Below are positions 20,329 through 28,722 of a stretch of DNA of 44,079 bases, one piece after another. The position numbers and the translations under genes were made by a program. Source of the stretch: IMCC26256 sp046081705. GTDB lineage: Bacteria > Actinomycetota > Acidimicrobiia > IMCC26256. The stretch covers positions 1 through 44,079 of the forward strand of contig JBJTWK010000012.1 of the NCBI GenBank assembly GCA_046081705.1. The letters run 5' to 3'. Under the pieces are notes generated by a model, which was given only the letters and a program-made list of their open reading frames with translations, was not told the DNA's origin and made no database searches. How positions within the stretch are numbered: position 1 is the stretch's first letter; each line of letters opens with the position of its first letter.

Positions 20329-20688
20329 GTGCCGACGACGAAGCGAGCCGCGAAGGCCATCGAGGTCGACGCCCCGGTCACCTGTTGCGCGTCGGTCACC
20401 GCCGCAGCACTCGACGAGGCCGACGCGATCGAACTCGCGGCGCTGCTGAAGGTGCTCGCCGACCCGGCCCGTCTCCGACTGCTGTCCCTCATCACCTCGG
20501 CCCCGAGCGGGGAGGCGTGCGCGTGCGACCTCGGCGAGGTCGTGGGTCGGTCGCAGCCGACGATCTCGCACCACCTCGCGCTGCTCGTCGATGCGGGCCT
20601 CATCACGCGTGAGCAACGCGGCCGCTGGGCCTGGTACCGCGCGGTGCCGGCACAGCTGGCAGCCGTGCGCGACGCGCTCGCGCCCTGA
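20329..20688 (+). CDS. arsR: ArsR-family metalloregulatory repressor
   Basis: A winged-helix repressor of about 120 residues. The helix-turn-helix is LGEVVGRSQPTISHHLALLVDAGLI with the wing after it (TREQRGRWAWYRA), and LLKVLADPARLRLLSLI is the classical ArsR opening helix. Arsenite-binding cysteines are likely those in EACACDLGE just before the recognition helix, plus TCCASV near the N-terminus. The GTG at 20329 has GGAGG 5 nt upstream, so it is preferred over the ATG at 20317. It controls the divergent arsI-MIP-arsC operon and itself. It converges with groES. Confidence 0.92.
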   Translation: MPTTKRAAKAIEVDAPVTCCASVTAAALDEADAIELAALLKVLADPARLRLLSLITSAPSGEACACDLGEVVGRSQPTISHHLALLVDAGLITREQRGRWAWYRAVPAQLAAVRDALAP

Positions 20689-20704
20689 GCGACCTCCGAC
20701 GCGA

Positions 20705-20732
20705 CGGGGCCCCGGCTCGCGCCGGGGCCCCG
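20705..20732. terminator. Bidirectional terminator between arsR and groES
   Basis: A perfect 12-bp stem (CGGGGCCCCGGC at 20705-20716, complement at 20721-20732) with a TCGC loop. It lies 16 nt past the arsR stop and about 34 nt past the groES stop on the other strand, so it can end both transcripts. Confidence 0.8.
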
Positions 20733-20743
20733 ATCACACTCGC

Positions 20744-20761
20744 CACTCCCGTACGGGAGTG
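20744..20761. repeat. 18-bp perfect palindrome just past the groES stop
   Basis: CACTCCCGTACGGGAGTG is a perfect 18-bp palindrome. Its outer CACTC and GAGTG words are those of the CIRCE heat-shock operator, but the spacing is 8 rather than 9. It may act with the terminator hairpin next to it, or it may be a second, imperfect HrcA site. Confidence 0.6.
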
Positions 20762-20765
20762 CCGG

Positions 20766-21080
20766 TCACTTCTTCTTCTTGGCCCCGCCGTCGACGAGCT
20801 TGGCGAGGATGTCGCGGCTGGAGAGCACCAGGAGGTCCTCACCGTCGACGTTGACCTCGGTGCCGCCGTACTTCGAGTACAGGACGGTGTCGCCCACGGC
20901 GACGTCGAGGGGGATGATCTCGCCGGTCTGCTCCGAACGACGGCCCGGGCCCACGGCGAGGACCTCGCCCTGCTGCGGCTTCTCCTTGGCGCTGTCGGGG
21001 ATGACCAGGCCGCTGAAGGTGGTCTCCTCGGCCTCGGCGGTGCGGACGACGATGCGGTCGTCGAGCGGCTGGAGCTTCAT
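20766..21080 (-). CDS. groES: Co-chaperonin GroES (Hsp10)
   Basis: A 104-residue GroES. The N-terminal LQPLDDRIVVR, the mobile-loop segment EETTFSGLVIPDSAKEKPQQG and GDTVLYSKYGGTEV are standard family features. The protein caps GroEL during folding. The C-terminus ends in a run of lysines (AKKKK), longer than usual. groEL is not adjacent: the gene after it is the convergent arsR. A CIRCE operator upstream indicates HrcA control. GAGGAG lies before the ATG at 21080. Confidence 0.97.
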   Translation of the reverse strand: MKLQPLDDRIVVRTAEAEETTFSGLVIPDSAKEKPQQGEVLAVGPGRRSEQTGEIIPLDVAVGDTVLYSKYGGTEVNVDGEDLLVLSSRDILAKLVDGGAKKKK

Positions 21081-21173
21081 CTCGTCGGACTCCTCGGGGG
21101 ATCGGGCCGCCCGGACGGCGGCACCGGTGGATCGGGTCTGGATCGGTTGGCCTCACCAGCCCGGGAAGCGATT

Positions 21174-21200
21174 CTGGCACTCCCGGGTGGCGAGTGCTAA
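21174..21200 (-). promoter_or_regulatory. CIRCE element (HrcA operator) of groES
   Basis: On the minus strand TTAGCACTC, a 9-nt spacer and GAGTGCCAG match the CIRCE consensus TTAGCACTC-N9-GAGTGCTAA with two mismatches in the second arm. It lies 94 nt upstream of groES, downstream of a good promoter. HrcA binding here is an inference from the consensus. Confidence 0.85.
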
Positions 21201-21201
21201 C

Positions 21202-21231
21202 AGGGTAACGATCCCGCCCGGGCGCTCGCAA
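21202..21231 (-). promoter_or_regulatory. groES promoter (-35 TTGCGA, -10 TACCCT)
   Basis: On the minus strand TTGCGA at 21226-21231 and TACCCT at 21202-21207 are 18 nt apart. Transcription would start inside the CIRCE element, which is the normal arrangement for HrcA repression. Confidence 0.5.
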
Positions 21232-21242
21232 GGCGGGGCGGG

Positions 21243-21719
21243 TCAGCCGGCGGGTGGGGCCGCTTCCACCGTCGACCGGGCGCCGCTGGCGAGGAAGAGG
21301 CGGAGTCGCACCGGCCCCGGGGCGCCGAGCCCGGAGAGCGTGATCCGCGACCCGTTCGCGGTCAGCTCTATGGGCGTCCCGCCGGCGAGCGCGAGCGACC
21401 GGGCGTGGGAGTGCGGCTTCGACCCCTCGGGGTCGAGGTGCCCGAGATGACCGTCGCCGCCGGACGTGCCCCCGACCACGACGAGGCGGGCCCGGGCCGT
21501 CGACGGGTCGAGCACCCCGATGCCGGTGAGGCTGTCGTCGCGACTCGCCGTGATCGTCATCGTGACGGTCGCGACCCCGCGCGTCGGTGCCGGCACCACG
21601 ACGGCGTTGCGGACGCGCAGCGTCGTCGGACCGGACGGTTCGGATCCCCCGCACGCCGCCAGCGTCGCGAGGACCGGGAACGTCAGGGCGACGACGCGTG
21701 CTCGCCGGAACACGGTCAC
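21243..21719 (-). CDS. Lipoprotein resembling PCuAC copper-chaperone domains but lacking the methionine ligands
   Basis: A 158-residue protein whose GTG at 21719 overlaps the stop of the PepSY gene (GTGA). The signal peptide ends in a lipobox LAAC at about residue 23. The mature part has the order of a PCuAC domain (TGIGVLDPSTARARLVV, later GTPIELTANGSRITLSGL). The usual Met and His copper ligands are replaced. A His-rich loop lies near residues 85-105 (GHLGHLDPEG, KPHSHA), so another metal or no metal is possible. Membrane-anchored, outer face. The domain call is by pattern and modest. It is coupled to the PepSY protein upstream. Confidence 0.68.
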   Translation of the reverse strand: MTVFRRARVVALTFPVLATLAACGGSEPSGPTTLRVRNAVVVPAPTRGVATVTMTITASRDDSLTGIGVLDPSTARARLVVVGGTSGGDGHLGHLDPEGSKPHSHARSLALAGGTPIELTANGSRITLSGLGAPGPVRLRLFLASGARSTVEAAPPAG

Positions 21720-23221
21720 CGCTGGCCGAAGGCCGACCGCAACCGTGTGCGCTGGATGACGAAGTGGTCGAACGCGAGGATCGCGAGCGCCGAGACCCCC
21801 CATTGCGGGAAGACGACGCACAGCAGTCCGACGATCACCCAGAGACCCCAGCCGAGCCGGACGTCGGCCGGACGCCTCGGCAGACCGAGCGTCCCCTTCC
21901 GGCGGCGCTTGGCGTACATGACGATCGCGCTGATCACCGACCAGAGCGCCAGCAGACACACCGAGGTCATGAGGATCCGACTGAAGAGGCCGAGCTGCGT
22001 GCCCATGTGCGTGCTCACGAGGGTGTCGAGGCCGTACGACACCGTTCCGTACCCGTAGGCGTCCTGCTGCCCCAGGGTCTTCCCGCTGAACTGGTCGAGG
22101 AACACGTCGCGGGCCTCGCCCGTCTTCCGCGGCCACGAGTTCGACATCGTGAACGAGCCGTACGTCGTGTCCTTCATCTTCGCATCGGTCTCGTTCGTCG
22201 GGAAGTTGACCGTGTAGCCCGGCTTCATGTGTTCGCGCGCGGCGACGAGCACGACGTCGTCGAGTGAGAGCGGCGCGGGCTGCGTCCCGTCATCCTTGGT
22301 CGCGTACGACGCCGGGATCGGGCGATCACCGGTGTTCCACGGGATCGTGTTCCCCAACCGGTCGAGGTCGCCGCGGGTCCCGAGCGAGCTCGCGGGCGCG
22401 TCCGTCCATGAGTTCGGCGAGATTTCGTTCGCGAGGGCGGTGAAGTTCGGGCCCCAGTACGTGCTCCACGCGAGACCCGAGATGATCGTCAGGACCATGC
22501 CGGCGAGCAGGAGGATGCCGGCGAGCCCGTGCAGGTCACGCCACCGTGCCCGTCCTCCCTTCGACCAGCGGACGCGCAGGAACCCGCGCCGGTTGCGCTC
22601 CGACCCGACCGCGGATCGACGGGGCCAGTAGATGTACGCGCCCGTCGCGACGAGCACGAGCGTCCACACGCCGAGCACCTCGAGGACGAAGTCGCCGATC
22701 ACGTAGTCCCGCATCACCGCGCCGCCGTCCCACAGCGCGGAGACGGTCGGGAGCTTGAAACTCCAGTCGATGTTGAGGTAGCCGTGCAGCCGGTTCGAGA
22801 GCCGCACGATGCCGGCACCGGCGTTCACGCTGCCGAGCACCTCGCCCGTGTACGGATCCACGAACACGTCGCGACCCGAGGCGGAGCCGTCGTCGATCCC
22901 GAAGATCGTCGAGTGCTTCTCGTCAGTACCGACGGTCATCGAGGTCAGCGTCGCCTTCGGGAACGCCACCTCGACCGCGTGCGCCTGCTCGTCGTACGGC
23001 ACGACCTTCGACCCGACGCTCACGACGCGCAGGTCCTTCTGCGTGAGGTCCTGGAGGGGCTGGGTGTACAGGATCACGAGGCCGGTGAGGGCCATGAACA
23101 CGATGAACGGCATCGAGAGGATGCCCGAGTAGAAGTGGATGCGGAACAGGCTCCGCCACCGGCGACTCTGCGCATCGTGGTGCGCCGCCGTCTCCGTGCG
23201 CTCGTCCTGCTCGACTGCCAT
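21716..23221 (-). CDS. PepSY-associated transmembrane domain protein
   Basis: A 501-residue membrane protein of the PepSY-TM family, found in siderophore- or heme-uptake-linked reductases and copper genes. It starts with a basic segment and IHFYSGILSMPFIVFMALTG (TM1). A periplasmic part (VDPYTGEVLGSV is the PepSY-like signature) and four further TM segments follow: the VLGVWTLVLVATGAYIYW, GILLLAGMVLTIISGLAW and LLALWSVISAIVMY helices and a C-terminal pair. Histidines at helix ends (RIHFY, NRLHGYLN, DLHGLAG, STHMG) suggest heme or metal contacts, an inference. GAGGAG lies 7 nt before the ATG. It is coupled to the His-rich lipoprotein. Confidence 0.88.
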   Translation of the reverse strand: MAVEQDERTETAAHHDAQSRRWRSLFRIHFYSGILSMPFIVFMALTGLVILYTQPLQDLTQKDLRVVSVGSKVVPYDEQAHAVEVAFPKATLTSMTVGTDEKHSTIFGIDDGSASGRDVFVDPYTGEVLGSVNAGAGIVRLSNRLHGYLNIDWSFKLPTVSALWDGGAVMRDYVIGDFVLEVLGVWTLVLVATGAYIYWPRRSAVGSERNRRGFLRVRWSKGGRARWRDLHGLAGILLLAGMVLTIISGLAWSTYWGPNFTALANEISPNSWTDAPASSLGTRGDLDRLGNTIPWNTGDRPIPASYATKDDGTQPAPLSLDDVVLVAAREHMKPGYTVNFPTNETDAKMKDTTYGSFTMSNSWPRKTGEARDVFLDQFSGKTLGQQDAYGYGTVSYGLDTLVSTHMGTQLGLFSRILMTSVCLLALWSVISAIVMYAKRRRKGTLGLPRRPADVRLGWGLWVIVGLLCVVFPQWGVSALAILAFDHFVIQRTRLRSAFGQR

Positions 23222-23328
23222 CGCCCCGCTCCTCGGATCCGTCTCCGTGCTGCCGCGGTCCCGCGTCGCGGCGCCGCTCAACATCAGGGTCGTGCGAACC
23301 GCGTCAGGAGTTCCCCGGCGGTCGAGGC

Positions 23329-24330
23329 TCAGTCCAGCGTCGGGAGCCGCAGGCCGGGCGTGGCGCCGTCGTCGAGGGGGGTCGGGCCGTCGGCCCGGAG
23401 CCGGGCGAACGCCGCCGCGGCGATCATCGCCCCGTTGTCGGTGCAGAGCCCGGGGCGCGGCAGGAGCGCGGCCCGGCCGGTCGCCGCGGCCGCCTCGGCC
23501 ACCCGCGCCCGCAACCGGGAGTTGGCCGCCACCCCGCCACCGAGAACCAGCGTGCGGGCGCCGACCGCGTCGGCGGTGCCGAGCAGCTTGTGCACGAGCG
23601 TGTCCACGACCGCCTCCTGGAACGACGCGCACACGTCGGCGACAGGACGGTCGGGGTGGCGGCGGCGTTCCAGCACGACCGCGGTCTTGAGGCCGGAGAA
23701 GGAGGTGTCGAGTCCCTCGTGCAGCATCGGCCGGGCGAACTGCACCGCGCGGGGATCGCCCTCGCGTGCGAGGCGGTCGATGACGGGACCGCCCGGGTAC
23801 CCGAGGTCGAGCGTGCGGGCGACCTTGTCGTAGGCCTCCCCCGCTGCGTCGTCGACCGTGCCGCCGAGGATGCGGTACCGGCCGGGGCCGTCGACCGCCA
23901 CGAACAGCGTGTGCCCACCGGAGACGAGCAGCACCGCCATCGGGAGCTCGACCTCGGGATCCTCGAGCCACGCAGCGTGCAGGTGCGCCTCGAGGTGGTG
24001 CACCCCGACGTACGGCACGTCGAGCACGAGCGCGAGCGCCTTGGCCGCGCTCACCCCGACGAGCAGCGCGCCGGCGAGACCGGGACCGTGGGTGGCCGCG
24101 ACCACGTCGACGTCGGCGAGGGTCATCGACGCCTCCTCGAGCGACGCGGCGATCACGCCGTTGATGAGCTCGAGGTGCGCGCGGCTCGCGATCTCGGGCA
24201 CGACCCCACCGAAACGCGCGTGGCGATCGATCTGGGTGGCGATCACGTTCGAGCGCACGTCGACGCCGTCGACCACGACCGCCGCCGCGGTCTCGTCGCA
24301 CGAGGTCTCGATGCCGAGGATCGTCGTCAC
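23329..24330 (-). CDS. tsaD: tRNA N6-adenosine threonylcarbamoyltransferase
   Basis: Catalytic subunit that transfers threonylcarbamoyl to A37 of ANN-decoding tRNAs. The N-terminal ILGIETSCDETAAAVV, the metal ligands HLEAHLHAA (HxxxH), GGHTL, GGTVDDAAGEAYDK and CTDNGAMIA are all in place. The 333 residues are standard. The GTG at 24330 overlaps the rimI stop (GTGA). It is the last gene of the long rplM-tsaD run, with tsaB and tsaE in the same operon. No defect is seen. Confidence 0.96.
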   Translation of the reverse strand: MTTILGIETSCDETAAAVVVDGVDVRSNVIATQIDRHARFGGVVPEIASRAHLELINGVIAASLEEASMTLADVDVVAATHGPGLAGALLVGVSAAKALALVLDVPYVGVHHLEAHLHAAWLEDPEVELPMAVLLVSGGHTLFVAVDGPGRYRILGGTVDDAAGEAYDKVARTLDLGYPGGPVIDRLAREGDPRAVQFARPMLHEGLDTSFSGLKTAVVLERRRHPDRPVADVCASFQEAVVDTLVHKLLGTADAVGARTLVLGGGVAANSRLRARVAEAAAATGRAALLPRPGLCTDNGAMIAAAAFARLRADGPTPLDDGATPGLRLPTLD

Positions 24331-24881
24331 CCGCGGGCCTCCCGGTACACGGGCACGAGTTCGACCCGGGTGGTATCGGCGTACCGGGCCGTGTAGGTGT
24401 CGAGCAGTGCGAGGTACTCGGGCTCGTCGATGTCCCGGGCCCACATGACGAGCGCGTCCTCGCCGTTGTCCTGGTAGTAGCCCTTGCGCGCGCCGACCGA
24501 CGCGAACCCGAAGCGGCGGTAGAGCTCCTGCGCGGCGCGGTTCGAGGGACGCACCTCGAGGGTGAGCGCCGTGGCGTGCCGCTCGAGGGCCATGCGGGCG
24601 AGGGCGAGCACGAGCCGCATGCCGATGCCCCGACGCTGGTCATCGGGGTCGACCGCCACCGTGGTGACGTGCGCCTCGTCGGCGGCGAGCATGATCCCCG
24701 CGTACCCGACCACACGGCGCCCGTCGAGGGCCACGACGTACGCCCGGCTCGTCACGAGGTCGAGTTCACCGGCGAACAGGTCACGGCTCCACGGACGCGG
24801 GTGGGTCCGCGTCGCGATGTCGACCACCGCACCGAGGTGCCGACGGCGCATCGGTCCGATGTCGATGATCCCGTCGCTCAC
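24327..24881 (-). CDS. rimI: GNAT N-acetyltransferase, RimI type (ribosomal protein S18 N-alanine acetyltransferase)
   Basis: A 184-residue GNAT enzyme. The acetyl-CoA loop is VDPDDQRRGIGMRLV, and the C-terminal half holds LEVRPSNRAAQELYRRFGF, a typical RimI segment, plus KGYYQDNGEDALVMW. It sits between tsaB and tsaD, the usual bacterial placement, with 4-nt overlaps at both ends. The extra ~30 residues at the C-terminus are longer than the E. coli protein. The substrate is inferred from position and motif. Confidence 0.9.
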   Translation of the reverse strand: MSDGIIDIGPMRRRHLGAVVDIATRTHPRPWSRDLFAGELDLVTSRAYVVALDGRRVVGYAGIMLAADEAHVTTVAVDPDDQRRGIGMRLVLALARMALERHATALTLEVRPSNRAAQELYRRFGFASVGARKGYYQDNGEDALVMWARDIDEPEYLALLDTYTARYADTTRVELVPVYREARG

Positions 24882-25576
24882 GACCGCGCCCGTTCCCAGT
24901 TGAGCTCGGCATCGCTCCGGCGCAGGTAGCGCGGTCGCACCGCGTCGGGATCGATCCCGAGACCGGCCGCGAGGTCGACGAACGCCCGCGCCACGAGCGC
25001 ACCCGGGTCCGGGACCGCAGCATCCGGACCCGCGACCTCGACGCGCGCCCGCCCCGCGAAGGCGTCAGGGTGCGCAGCGGCCCCGTCACCGACGACGAGG
25101 ACGTCGGCCCCGAGCCCCTCGAGCGTGTCGGCGAGGTTCGGCGCCGGGCCGACCGCGTCCTCGGTGCGCCGCACGAGGCCCGCGGGCCCGGTGCCGAAGG
25201 TCGCGCCGAAGACCTCCCGCCGCTTCGCGTCGATCACCGACGCCACGATCCGGCCGTCGGCCGCGTGCGGCGCGGCGAGGAGTTCGAGCGTCGGGACGGC
25301 GACGACCGGCACCCCGAGCGCGCGGGCCATGACCATCGAGGTCGTCACCCCCACCCGGAGCCCAGTGAACAGCCCCGGGCCGATGCCCACCGCCACCGCG
25401 TCGAGGTCACGGGGCCGGAGGCCGGCACCGCGCAGCAGCGCGTCGATGGCCGGGACGAGCATCTCGGCGTGGCGGCGTTCGGCCGGCAACGAGGTGCGGG
25501 CCACGAGCCCACCATCCCGACCGAGCGCGACGCCGACGTGGGTCGTGGAGGTGTCGATGCCGAGGACGGTCGTCAC
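24878..25576 (-). CDS. tsaB: tRNA threonylcarbamoyladenosine synthesis protein TsaB
   Basis: A non-catalytic partner that binds TsaD and TsaE. The N-terminal LGIDTSTTHVGVALG and GIGPGLFTGLRVGV loop are the ASKHA-fold signatures. At 232 residues from the GTG at 25576 it overlaps the tsaE stop and, at its end, the rimI start. The longer open frame upstream lies inside tsaE and is not coding. The C-terminal domain is less conserved, as usual. Confidence 0.93.
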   Translation of the reverse strand: MTTVLGIDTSTTHVGVALGRDGGLVARTSLPAERRHAEMLVPAIDALLRGAGLRPRDLDAVAVGIGPGLFTGLRVGVTTSMVMARALGVPVVAVPTLELLAAPHAADGRIVASVIDAKRREVFGATFGTGPAGLVRRTEDAVGPAPNLADTLEGLGADVLVVGDGAAAHPDAFAGRARVEVAGPDAAVPDPGALVARAFVDLAAGLGIDPDAVRPRYLRRSDAELNWERARS

Positions 25577-26037
25577 GGGGTCCCCGCCACTGCGTCGAGG
25601 TCGAACGCCTCCCAGCGCGGGCCCCGGCCGGTCGCCGTGATCGTGCGCACGTCGTCGCCCGCCTCCGGGACGAGCGCGATGACGAGCTCGAGGTGCTCGG
25701 CGGGCAGGGCGTCGAGCGCGACGTCGCCCCACTCGACGAGCGTGACCCGCTCGTCGATCGTCTCGTCGAGGCCGAGGTCGAGCACCTCCTGCACGCTCCC
25801 GAGCCGGTAGAGGTCGAGGTGCTGCACCGGGAGGTCACCCCCATACTCCTGCACGATCGTGAAGGTCGGGCTCGTCACCCGGTCGGTCACGCCGAGGCCG
25901 GCGGCCACACCCTGGGCGAACGCGGTCTTGCCCGCCCCGAGGTCGCCGGTGAGCACGACCACGTCGCCGGGCCGCAGGCGCGCCGCGAGGGCGCGTCCGA
26001 GCGCGCGCGTCCCCTCGACCGAGGTGGTGGTGGTCAT
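25573..26037 (-). CDS. tsaE: tRNA threonylcarbamoyladenosine synthesis ATPase TsaE
   Basis: A small P-loop ATPase of 154 residues required for t6A formation. Walker A is GDLGAGKTAF, then TSPTFTIVQEYGG and the HLDLYRLGS motif. The ATG at 26037 overlaps the preceding glycosylase stop as ATGA, and the gene end overlaps tsaB. It is thus the first of the t6A genes in the operon. Confidence 0.94.
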   Translation of the reverse strand: MTTTTSVEGTRALGRALAARLRPGDVVVLTGDLGAGKTAFAQGVAAGLGVTDRVTSPTFTIVQEYGGDLPVQHLDLYRLGSVQEVLDLGLDETIDERVTLVEWGDVALDALPAEHLELVIALVPEAGDDVRTITATGRGPRWEAFDLDAVAGTP

Positions 26038-26597
26038 GCGGCGAGGGTCCGCTTGATCATCACGAAGTCGGCCCGGGCCTGGGCCAGCGCGGCGCCCCCG
26101 TTGCGCAGCACCGCCGACGGGTGCAGGACCGGGATGAGCACACCGTCACGGTACGGGAAGGCCTGGCCGCGCAACTTCGTGATGCCGACCTTGGTGTCGA
26201 GGAGCAACTTCGTCGCGAAGTTGCCGAGCGTCACGACCACGCGCGGATCGATGAGGGCGAGTTGCTCCTCGAGGAACGGCGCGCACGCCGCGATCTCCTC
26301 CGGCGCGGGGTTGCGGTTCCCGGGTGGCCGACACTTCACGACGTTCGCGATGTACACGTCGTCGCGGGTGAGGCCGATCCCCTCGATGAGCGCGGTGAGC
26401 AGGCGGCCCGCACGTCCGACGAAGGGTTCGCCCTGCAGATCCTCCTGCTCCCCCGGCCCCTCACCGACGAACATGAGCGCGGCGTCGGGATCCCCCACGC
26501 CGAACACGACGTTCGTGCGGGTCGTGGCGAGGCCGCAGGAGCGGCAGTCGTGTGCGCGGGCCCGCAGGGTCGCGAGCGGATCCGACGGGGTCCCCAC
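26034..26597 (-). CDS. Uracil-DNA glycosylase of the 4Fe-4S type (family 4/5)
   Basis: A 187-residue glycosylase that removes uracil from DNA. Four cysteines placed for the iron-sulfur cluster are at 18, 21, 89 and 105 (DCRSCGL, KCRPPGNRNP, AACAPF). The active-site motif is VGEGPGEQEDLQGEPFVGRA, and HPSAVLRN is the downstream His motif. GEGPGEQE with its Glu fits the family 4 enzymes. I chose the GTG at 26597 because GAGG lies 8 nt before it and it avoids the preceding gene's end. Overlap with tsaE suggests coupled translation, although the functions are unrelated. Confidence 0.92.
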   Translation of the reverse strand: MGTPSDPLATLRARAHDCRSCGLATTRTNVVFGVGDPDAALMFVGEGPGEQEDLQGEPFVGRAGRLLTALIEGIGLTRDDVYIANVVKCRPPGNRNPAPEEIAACAPFLEEQLALIDPRVVVTLGNFATKLLLDTKVGITKLRGQAFPYRDGVLIPVLHPSAVLRNGGAALAQARADFVMIKRTLAA

Positions 26598-26607
26598 GCC
26601 GGCGGCC

Positions 26608-27603
26608 TCAGGCGTCGACCGACGCCGGGTTGCCCTGGACCTGTCGGGCGAAGTCGGTGATGAGGTCGTCGATGAGCGCCGTGCGCTCGAACATGAGCAT
26701 GTGACCACCGCCCTCCACGCTCTCGAAGCGCGCGTGCGGGATGCGGGCGTGGATGCGCCGCGACTCCGCGGGCGGGGTGACGAGGTCGGCGGTGCCGCTG
26801 ATGATGAGGGTGGGCACGGTGATGCGTTCCAACCGATCGACGAGGTCGAGTTCCATGAGCGCCCGTGTCGCCTCGCGTCGCGTCTCGACCGGGCAGTCGA
26901 GGATCATCCGGCGGGTCAACTCGATGTGCGCCGGCTGCGCCTCCCGCCCGAACCCGACGCGGGCGAGCAGGTACCCGATGTCCTTGCGGGCCATGAGTCC
27001 GCCCGGATCGGGCCCGCGGTCGGCCGCGGCGGCGATGAACTGTCCGAGCCGCTCGTGGCCCGACATCGGCGTGCGGGCGAGGGTCGAGAGCAGCACGATG
27101 CCGGCCACCCGCTCCGCCGCGATCTCGGGGAACATGATCATGAAGGCCTGCACCGCGATGCCGCCCATGGAGTGACCGACGAGCACGGCGTCCCGCAGAT
27201 CGAGGCCCTCCACCACGCTGCGGACGTCCTCGGCGAGGTTCTCGATGGCGTGGCCGGCCTCGCCGACGTCCGAGTCGCCGTGGCCGCGGTGGTCGAACGC
27301 GATCGTGCGGAAGCCCCGCTTCGGCAGGAACTCGAGCTGCTTGACCCAGGTGCGCACCGACAGCGTGACGCCGTGCGAGAGCACGATGGTCGGGCCCTCG
27401 CCGATCTCGATCGTGTTGATCGTCCCGCCGTCGTGACTCGGCAGCGTGTGCCGCGTGCCCGCCGGGATGGCGAAGTCGTCGGTGGCGTCGGGGTCGTCCC
27501 CGCTGCGGACCCGCCGCATCACGGCCTTCTCCGCGGCGTACGCGGTGGCCGCCGCGGCCGCGACCACGGCGAGTCCGATGACCGAGTTCCTGCGTGCGCT
27601 CAT
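26608..27603 (-). CDS. Alpha/beta hydrolase with an N-terminal membrane anchor
   Basis: A 331-residue hydrolase. The first 25 residues form a hydrophobic segment (VIGLAVVAAAAATAYAAEKA), probably an uncleaved anchor. The catalytic triad is read as Ser in GHSMGGIAV, Asp in SGTADLVTPP and His in GGGHMLMFE. The oxyanion segment is VLSHGVTLSVRTW. The substrate is not predictable. It begins 1 nt after the alr stop and ends 11 nt before the glycosylase start, so it belongs to the same operon. Confidence 0.92.
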   Translation of the reverse strand: MSARRNSVIGLAVVAAAAATAYAAEKAVMRRVRSGDDPDATDDFAIPAGTRHTLPSHDGGTINTIEIGEGPTIVLSHGVTLSVRTWVKQLEFLPKRGFRTIAFDHRGHGDSDVGEAGHAIENLAEDVRSVVEGLDLRDAVLVGHSMGGIAVQAFMIMFPEIAAERVAGIVLLSTLARTPMSGHERLGQFIAAAADRGPDPGGLMARKDIGYLLARVGFGREAQPAHIELTRRMILDCPVETRREATRALMELDLVDRLERITVPTLIISGTADLVTPPAESRRIHARIPHARFESVEGGGHMLMFERTALIDDLITDFARQVQGNPASVDA

Positions 27604-28722
27604 CTAGGTGTACTCCCTCGGGACGCGCGGTCCGATGCCGCAGACGATCTCATACGCGATGGTGTCGAGGCGATCCGCCCACTCGGCGGCAGTGATCTCC
27701 TCGTCGCCCTGACGGCCCAGGAGCACCACCTCGTCGCCCACGGCCACCGGCGCATCGCCGAGGTCGACGAGCAACTGGTCCATCGTGATCGTGCCCGCGA
27801 TCGGGTGCCGGCGCCCGCCGATGAGCACCGCACCGCCGACGTGGCCGAGCCGCCGGGGCACGCCGTCGGCGTACCCGATGGGCACCGTCGCGATCGTGGT
27901 CTCGTGCGCCGCCGTGTACCGGAGGCCGTAGGACAGCCGGGCCCCCGCCGGCACCCGCTTCACGTGGGTGACCGCGCTCGTGAGGCGCAGCGCCGGGAGG
28001 AGGCCCGGGACGGGCGCGAGCGCACCGGCCGGCGGGATGCCGTAGATCGTGATGCCGACCCGCACGAGGTCGAGGCGCGCGTCCGGACGCACGAGCGTGC
28101 CCGCCGAGTTCGCGGCGTGCACGATCCTCGGGCGCAGGCCCTCGGCTGCGAGCGCGTCGAGCACGGTGTGGAAGGTGGCGAGCTGTTCGTCCGTGTACGG
28201 ATTCGCGGGCTCGTCGGCGACCGCGAGGTGCGTGAACACGCCCTCGAGGTCGAGGCCGGGGTGCTCGGCGATCCGGCGGGCCAGCGCCACCGCGTCCGCC
28301 GGGGCGCACCCGACCCGGTGCATCCCGGTGTCGACCTTGAGGTGCACGGGCACCACGACCCCGGCCGCGCGCGCGGCGTCGCCGATCGCGTCGATGCCCG
28401 CCGACGTGTACACGGTCGCGGTGAGCGCGTGCTCGACGACCGCCGGGGCGACCACCGCCGGGGGTTCGGAGAGCAGAAGAATGGGGGCGTCGATCCCCGC
28501 GGTGCGCAGCGCGGCACCCTCCTCGACGATCGCCACCCCGAGTCGCTCGGCCCCGGCCTCGAGCACGGCCCGGGCCACGGGCACCGCGCCGTGCCCGTAG
28601 GCGTCGGCCTTCACGACGGCGAGGACGGCCGCCGGCGCCGCGAGACGACGGAGTTCGGTGACGTTGGCGCGGATCGCGCCCAGGTCCACCCCGACGTGTG
28701 CCGGGCGGAAGCGTGGGGTCAC
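27604..28722 (-). CDS. alr: Alanine racemase
   Basis: A PLP enzyme that makes D-alanine for peptidoglycan. The 372 residues include the PLP lysine in VVKADAYGHGA (Lys38) and the second catalytic Tyr in ARLSYGLRYTAAH. VHLKVDTGMHRVGC is a family motif. The GTG at 28722 overlaps the stop of the CBS-domain gene. The alanine racemase fits the cell-wall theme of the operon (glmM and glmS upstream). Confidence 0.96.
   Translation of the reverse strand: MTPRFRPAHVGVDLGAIRANVTELRRLAAPAAVLAVVKADAYGHGAVPVARAVLEAGAERLGVAIVEEGAALRTAGIDAPILLLSEPPAVVAPAVVEHALTATVYTSAGIDAIGDAARAAGVVVPVHLKVDTGMHRVGCAPADAVALARRIAEHPGLDLEGVFTHLAVADEPANPYTDEQLATFHTVLDALAAEGLRPRIVHAANSAGTLVRPDARLDLVRVGITIYGIPPAGALAPVPGLLPALRLTSAVTHVKRVPAGARLSYGLRYTAAHETTIATVPIGYADGVPRRLGHVGGAVLIGGRRHPIAGTITMDQLLVDLGDAPVAVGDEVVLLGRQGDEEITAAEWADRLDTIAYEIVCGIGPRVPREYT

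Noticed and set aside
23252..23272. Hairpin (6-bp stem, 9-nt loop) between tsaD and the PepSY gene, considered as a terminator
   Set aside because: The stem is short and such pairing is expected by chance at this GC. It also lies in the PepSY leader region.
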